Source: Hofstenia miamia
Taxonomy: Eukaryota; Xenacoelomorpha; Acoela; Hofsteniidae
Direction: 5' to 3'
Assembly (NCBI GenBank): GCA_900660155.1
Contig: CABFPE010000728.1
Coordinates: 230,473-294,472 of the forward strand
DNA: 64,000 bases
Shown here: one piece after another, positions 59,061 to 64,000 of the stretch
How positions within the stretch are numbered: position 1 is the first letter of the stretch
Layout of the letters: every line of letters starts with the position of its first letter
Notes under the pieces: model-generated
Seen by the model: the letters and a program-made list of their open reading frames with translations, nothing else
Databases searched by the model: none
Told to the model about the DNA's origin: nothing
Translations under genes and position numbers: made by a program

Positions 59061-60512
59061 GATGTCATATGTTGGCTTTCAAGGAATTTTATTTTAGACA
59101 TTCAGATAGATTTAGTACGAGATCCACAAGTTCTGCTTTATTTAGAGTTCTCAAATTAGTAGCTGTGTAATTAATCATTACATCTTCAATAGTATAACAG
59201 ATTGGAGAGGGGTACATAGTGGTAATGAATCCATAGTAAAATATGGGAATAAAACCATGCAAGACACGTCCTCTTAGAGAGTTAAAGTAGACCAGTATAG
59301 TAAGTAATAAATTTGATGAGGCTTTGAAATAATGAATAACTTAATATTTCGAATAGGTGTCAAAGTTTTCACAAAGAGTTTAACCAAGAAAGTTCAATAA
59401 CAGTTTCGAGGGTTGATTCTTTTAACAGTCGTGAGTCACCATTTAGCATCATCAGGGTTAGCATAACTGTAAAATAAATAAACAAAGTTATAGCATTCTG
59501 AAGGCGTAGTATCTACTATCAAGTAGGCAAAGAAATTCCATCCACCCAAATTTAGAGCGTGAAATTACAGGATTAGCACTTTCAGCGAAACAATGTAATA
59601 GTAACTAAAGATCGAGAATACATAGTGTCTAAAGTTGTAAACACGTAACTGCATATTAGTGGAATCATGAGAATCTATGTGGCAATTACTGCCGAAGCTG
59701 GACAGGCTAGTGGTCATCAAATTACTAGAACGAACATCACTGGATCAGCTGAGAACTCCAATTTAGCCATTTTTCATCTACTTTCGTCTCTGCTTTTTGC
59801 ACGTTCCAAATCTCATTAATCTCTTCTAGTACTGATTGTTGTGTAAACGCCAATGATGTATGAATATAGGTGAATTTCTCGATCTATGTCATGCGATCCT
59901 CAATTATTCTATTATGTATAGTAATGTCGATTGCTAAACGTGATCTGTGAGTTGGGTTTTAACAAAAAAGCAATGTACATGTACACTAAATTCGTGGTGC
60001 TTGTTATCAGGTTTGAACATTTAATTATGTTACAATCTTTCTTCTATACATAGAGGTTGTCCTGGAGTGTTTCCATGCTTTGTAAAAGTTGAGCTATTAG
60101 CTTTCAGGTACTATGATGTGTAAGGTATTATTTTGTGAAAACGTCCTTGAGTTTGTAATCCAGGTTTCTTATCTGTGATTTCTCTTCATCTCAGAAAATA
60201 TATTAACAAAATACCACATTCCAAATTAACTATAGAGAACTTAGTCAATAGTTTTCTTCTTAACATAGGGGTTTATATGTTTCTTAAGTATAATGAATTA
60301 TTGATACAGGTGTGCAATGTACTCTTGAAATAGCTACAACTTAGTTTTTCGTTCATAGCATTCGGGTAACATTATTGTGTTTACCAGTATGCTTACTACC
60401 TTTGTAAATTTTTAGCGGGGATTGTATTTCAGTTTCAGTTTCAGGGGTGATAGACTGCTTAGCTACAAACTGCATGCGTCTTGATTCTATAAAACAAGTA
60501 CGCATAACTTCA
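59061..60512. other. Stretch without a supported gene
   Basis: Somewhat less AT-rich than the left of the window. A weak coding-like patch on the minus strand at about 59760-59960 may be retroelement-derived, but I cannot assign it. Nothing else is supportable. Confidence 0.45.
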
Positions 60513-60516
60513 TTAA

Positions 60517-61131
60517 CCTTTTACCTCCCAACCCCTTTAATATAGCATAATTTGTGGTAAATTTAACCATGAATCATCTTGATGAGCAGACCTAATGTAT
60601 TAAATAACCCTTCTCTGAAACTCCTACTCCTTCATACCAAAAAAGTTATGTTCCCATACGGGAACGTTGGGAGCTACTGCGCAAATTAAACTTTTCCATA
60701 ATAATGTTGCACAATAACAACATGAGTACAAAATGCACAAATATTCATATTTCAGAATGATACATATCAAAACAACATGCACAAACCTACTCTGTCATCA
60801 ATATGTACGCCATATATATTATCGAAACCAAGTATAATATGGAAACTAACCACTTTGCTGCAATTTTATCTCAACGTTTTGATCTAATTGTTCATACCAG
60901 TCATGCAACAGTCGCGTGAATATGTTAAATAAAGAACAGTGGAATTCGCACATGTTCATCGATGTGTTTGTCAAAGGAAATATATCCAATATTTTTTTTC
61001 AGTACATTATTGGCTAAATTAGAGTATAATTTGAATAATTCAACCAAAATAATGCAAATAATATACTAGTTTGCATGCCGCAATGTCATTTAAGTTTATG
61101 TTCCCATATGGTAACGTTGGTAGAATTAAGG
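60517..61131. mobile_element. Candidate piggyBac-type element, 615 bp, TTAA at both ends
   Basis: TTAA lies at 60513-60516 and at 61132-61135. The ends inside are CCTTTTACCTCCCAAC and, read inward from the right, CCTTAATTCTACCAAC, a partial match (about 10 of 16). The word ATGTTCCCATACGGGAACGT near 60651 recurs as ATGTTCCCATATGGTAACGT near 61098; each holds a palindrome (TTCCCATACGGGAA) of the same design as the GGGAC palindromes in the element at 55325. Non-coding. The imperfect termini leave some doubt; two overlapping smaller elements are possible. Confidence 0.5.
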
Positions 61132-61135
61132 TTAA

Positions 61136-62418
61136 GTACCTTAAGCAAGCAAGCAAGCGTTTTTCTCTATCTAAAAATCTTTCAGAGGTTTAACAACTAT
61201 AAAAACTAACCAACATAGTAGAACATAAACTAGAGTTCTTATGTTTGAGTTGCTGTAGTGCTGAAAAGGGTTCTCTTTGCTGGTGTACGGTACTCCTCGG
61301 TGCTTCTAAAATAGAATTAACTTTGTGAACAGCTATAGTTCCTCCAGAACTGTGGGCTGCGGTTCGCCTGTTAGTTATAGGAGACCATCCGAATGGTGCA
61401 AGTACCTCTTTTGAAAAATGGTGAATCTAGTACATGCGTCAAAAATTGTTGGTATTCAGATCTTCCCATGGAAAAGTGTGCATATAATATGAAAGCTTTT
61501 AGTACAGCATTTGTAATGAATTACAGATTGAAATAAATTCTTAACATTACTAATTGTTAAAAAAATCATTACCAATAGACTGTTTTACATGTACAAAAAT
61601 TGGCTCAAGTGATACGAGTGAAAAATCCATACTTCTCGAATATAGCAAACTTGTGAACTTGAATTGCCATGAATGTTTGGGAAAGTTATGAAAAATGATT
61701 TGCTGACAGATATATTTATCATTTAAAAAATCGCAAATGATTTCAAACAATTTGAAAAAATGAGAACATCTATCTTCACAATTAGTGCCCAGGTTTACCA
61801 GTTTTATATTCATTATTCTTGCAATCCATGATAAAATCTTAATAACTCCATGCTAAACTTCTCTACTTTCAGTGCATTTTACACAAACAAAAGACTATAT
61901 TCATGCATGCATTCGAAAGAATTCAAAATTTGGATTTATCAATAATAACCTAAGCAGGTTAAAAGACGGTCTTATCTACTTTTCTGATGAATTTTGCAGC
62001 ATACTGTCCTTAATTTTGCTCATTCCTGAACTTAAGGGAGATACCTTCAAATGTTCTTGAAAGCTATCGAGTTATCCATGTCATTCAAAAAATTATTTCA
62101 GTTTAATAAAGTTATAGAAATAATAGTTCTTGCGGTACAATGCATTTTTATCAAATAAAGATGGAGATTTTCTTTTTAAAGTAAGAAAACATTTCAATGT
62201 AAAATATAATTTTATAAACATTTTTTTTAAATTTTCTATTTCTTAAATGGTTGACTCAATTAATTAATAAAGTCATGCTTTAAGAACTGTTGAAAATATT
62301 TTCAAATATTTAAGTTTGACAAGTACCAAAACATTATGTATACAATTGTTTATTTCATTAAGTATAAATGTGAGAAAACTTTGACATGCACTAAACATTG
62401 GTGATAATACTGCTTCAG
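61136..62418. other. AT-rich stretch, nothing supportable
   Basis: Short opposed frames at 61550-61813 (-) and 61872-62060 (+) have no domain. A GCAAGCAAGCAAGC run lies at about 61145-61157. No gene called; part of it may be the intron upstream of the exon at 62419. Confidence 0.5.
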
Positions 62419-62740
62419 GTATTCGCCTTTCTTAATCAAGAACAATTGGACTGCTGGCAGTACTTTGAGGGTGTATTTTGAAAAAAATGAAGTGGCAGAT
62501 GTCAAGGGAACATTGCTTTGTTCAGCTAAAGTTGACTTTTCGCATAAGCCTCCTCAAATGAATTACGATGCGAAAATTGGAAATTGTCCGGATTGGTCTG
62601 AATTGAAAGACATTCCAGAATTTGCAAGACAAGTTTATGCGGTGCTGTATAACGGTTTGAAACCAGTGGGTAATGGGTTTTTTAAAAATGGTGACTTTTA
62701 TACGAAATACTCTTGTCTTGAAAAACGGCACAACTGTTAG
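62419..62740 (+). CDS. Terminal exon of an unrecognised gene
   Basis: An acceptor-like CTGCTTCAG ends at 62418, and the frame is open for about 106 codons to TAG at 62738-62740. Reading: YSPFLIKNNWTAGSTLRVYF, then EKNEVADVKGTLLCSAKVDF, KIGNCPDWSELKDIPEFARQ and VYAVLYNGLKPVGNGFFKNG, ending in YSCLEKRHNC. Composition is strongly coding-like, with mixed codons, three Trp/Cys-bearing segments and few low-complexity runs. The five Cys (at about 38, 60, 98, 105 and nearby) suggest an extracellular or secreted domain, but I recognise no family. No ATG starts it, so upstream exons must exist. The shadow frame on the other strand (62522-62746) is ignored. Confidence 0.6.
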
Positions 62741-63239
62741 CGTCAATTTACATCAGTTTAAATAGTAATTGTATTTTGTATTCGTATTGAAATATACAGT
62801 AATTTGAATTTTTATCTTTTTGGATGTACATTTTATTATGTTAGTAATTACTTTCGTTAAAAATATTTGGAAATACCAGGTTAAAAATCTACATATGTAC
62901 GGCATTTGTTGCGTTTAATGCTCCATTTATTATGTTCATACAGGTTCTTATTTGGAAATTACTTAATGTGAGCATGTCTTCTGCAATTTCAGCAAGACTG
63001 GATGCTTTGGAGTACAGTCAGCTTCTATTTGAATTCCTGAACATTTCTGAAATTGTTGTACATTATCAGAAAGCTCAAAGTATATATTTTGTAATTTTCG
63101 TATTTCACTCAGGATAAATAAGCAGCTTGGCACATGTATACTGCGATTTTTTGTGATTAAGACAACCATTCCCTTGCAATGAATTGCCTCGACTAGATTT
63201 ACTTTATGACGCAACTCATCTTCTAAAAATATTAGAAAT
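62741..63239. other. Stretch between the terminal exon and the P-like relic
   Basis: AT-rich; no gene is supported. A 61-codon plus-strand frame and part of a 149-codon minus-strand frame cross it, both shadows or chance. Confidence 0.5.
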
Positions 63240-64000
63240 AATTGGGCCTCAGAAAAAATGAAAGAATTGAACTTCCTTGATCCTACTACTGGTGATTTAG
63301 TAACCGCAAAATGGAAAGCTTTAATTGACCGTAATAAACGCGAAGAATCATCTAATCTAAAGCTCTCAAAATTAAATGTTTCTTGTCTTTTCCCCCGAAC
63401 TTTCAAAAACAAACTTTTTATGTGTGCAAAATTTTTAATAAAACTCTTTTTTGAAAGTAGTCACAAGAATGTGGAATATCATTAATGTAAAACATATGCT
63501 GGTGAACGACTTAATGATGATGATCGCCCTTCAATTTCAGAAAGCAATCCGATAGCCGCTAAAAGATTTTACTTTCAATAGCAAATTTATTTGCAGAACT
63601 TAATCCAAAACTTCTTCCTCATTCTATTCGCAGAAAGCAACTAACCACTGACACTAGTGAAGCCTTCAAATTTACGTTGTGTGGGTTGATAGATTTATCC
63701 AACTGGCTATTGAAAAAATCCTTTGATACAATCCTATTGGGTAATTTTCCTTGTGATGCTCTTAAAGGAGAACTTGGTGTTTATCGTCAGCTATCAGGTG
63801 GAAACTACCTTATAGGGTTAAAACTAAGCAATACCAAATTAAGATCACTGAAGCTTTTTAATATGCTGGAAGTGAATCCTGGTACATTTTCACATCAAGA
63901 AACTTGTTGCTCTGAAGAACTTAGTGACTACAAAATGGACTGCTTTGATGCTTGTTTCGAAAACTGAAAACAGTGCTTTGTATTTCATTTGTGGGTATGT
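63240..64000 (+). mobile_element. P-element / THAP9-like transposase relic, continues past window
   Basis: The plus strand at 63258-63420 reads LDPTTGDLVTAKWKALIDRN, then LKLSKLNVSCLFPRTFKNKL, matching the region before the C-terminal third of P-element and THAP9 proteins (DPxTG..W..L..). After a frame change, 63590-63967 reads AFKFTLCGLIDLSNWLLKKS and ELGVYRQLSGGNYLIGLKLS, the conserved C-terminal block of the family (LxxxFGxYRQLxGGNYxxS). The stops at 63482-63484 and 63965-63967 and the frame change show that it is broken. The N-terminal THAP finger and catalytic core are not seen to the left, so this is a 5'-truncated or decayed copy. A domesticated THAP9-like exon is less likely because of the frame change. 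Confidence 0.7.

Noticed and set aside
1-64000. CRISPR arrays, operons, bacterial promoters and rRNA genes
   Set aside because: None seen: direct repeats here are microsatellites, the 409-bp tandem or assembly duplicates, and genes are spliced.

Overview
This window is AT-rich nuclear DNA from a metazoan. It has spliced class A GPCR, ETS-domain and ankyrin-repeat genes, introns from about 90 bp to 3.2 kb, many TA microsatellites, and a dense layer of decayed CR1/L2-like LINEs and hAT, Tc1/mariner, piggyBac and P-like DNA transposons. There is no bacterial gene organisation. I cannot name the species; an AT-rich invertebrate such as a cnidarian or tunicate fits, but that is inference.

Host genes. 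An ankyrin-repeat exon resembling ANKRD34 lies at 2998-3691 (+). A rhodopsin-family GPCR has exon 1 at 31091-31449 and exon 2 at 34666-35269 (+); the splice falls inside the DR-F (DRY-position) arginine and gives a 320-residue receptor. Exon 2 is repeated unchanged at 36092-36695. A divergent ETS-domain factor (+) uses exons 43591-43629, 44011-44190 and 44283-44526. Less certain terminal exons or coding-like segments lie at 7384-7626 (-), 10382-10645 (+), 27411-27582 (+), 40212-40375 and 40443-40610 (+), 44806-45229 (+) and 62419-62740 (+).

Mobile-element layer. LINE relics: 12180-15560 (+, ORF1, endonuclease and RT, followed by an AAT array), 18760-19600 (+), 40930-42585 (-), 52140-52300 (+) and 53612-54895 (+). 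DNA transposons: a mariner-type element at 9737-10247, hAT relics at 20676-21342, 39521-39919 and 48250-49140, Tc1/mariner relics at 28420-28920 and 54950-55260, and a P-element/THAP9-like relic running off the right edge from 63240. MITEs: a 485-bp foldback at 11690-12174, hAT-type MITEs at 22681 (and its duplicate at 23700), 27756, 28162 and 29736, a TA-flanked MITE at 47551-47961, and piggyBac-type elements at 55325-55549 and 60517-61131. A broken Ty3/gypsy fossil occupies about 55587-59046 on the minus strand, and a possible solo LTR lies at 25594-25770.

Assembly condition. There is a 197-base N gap (24972-25168) and single Ns at 23047, 35283 and 35342. A near-identical 1.02-kb duplication abuts the first single N and the GPCR exon 2 duplication abuts the second. 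Both are most simply read as unmerged contig ends or haplotypes, not biological duplications.
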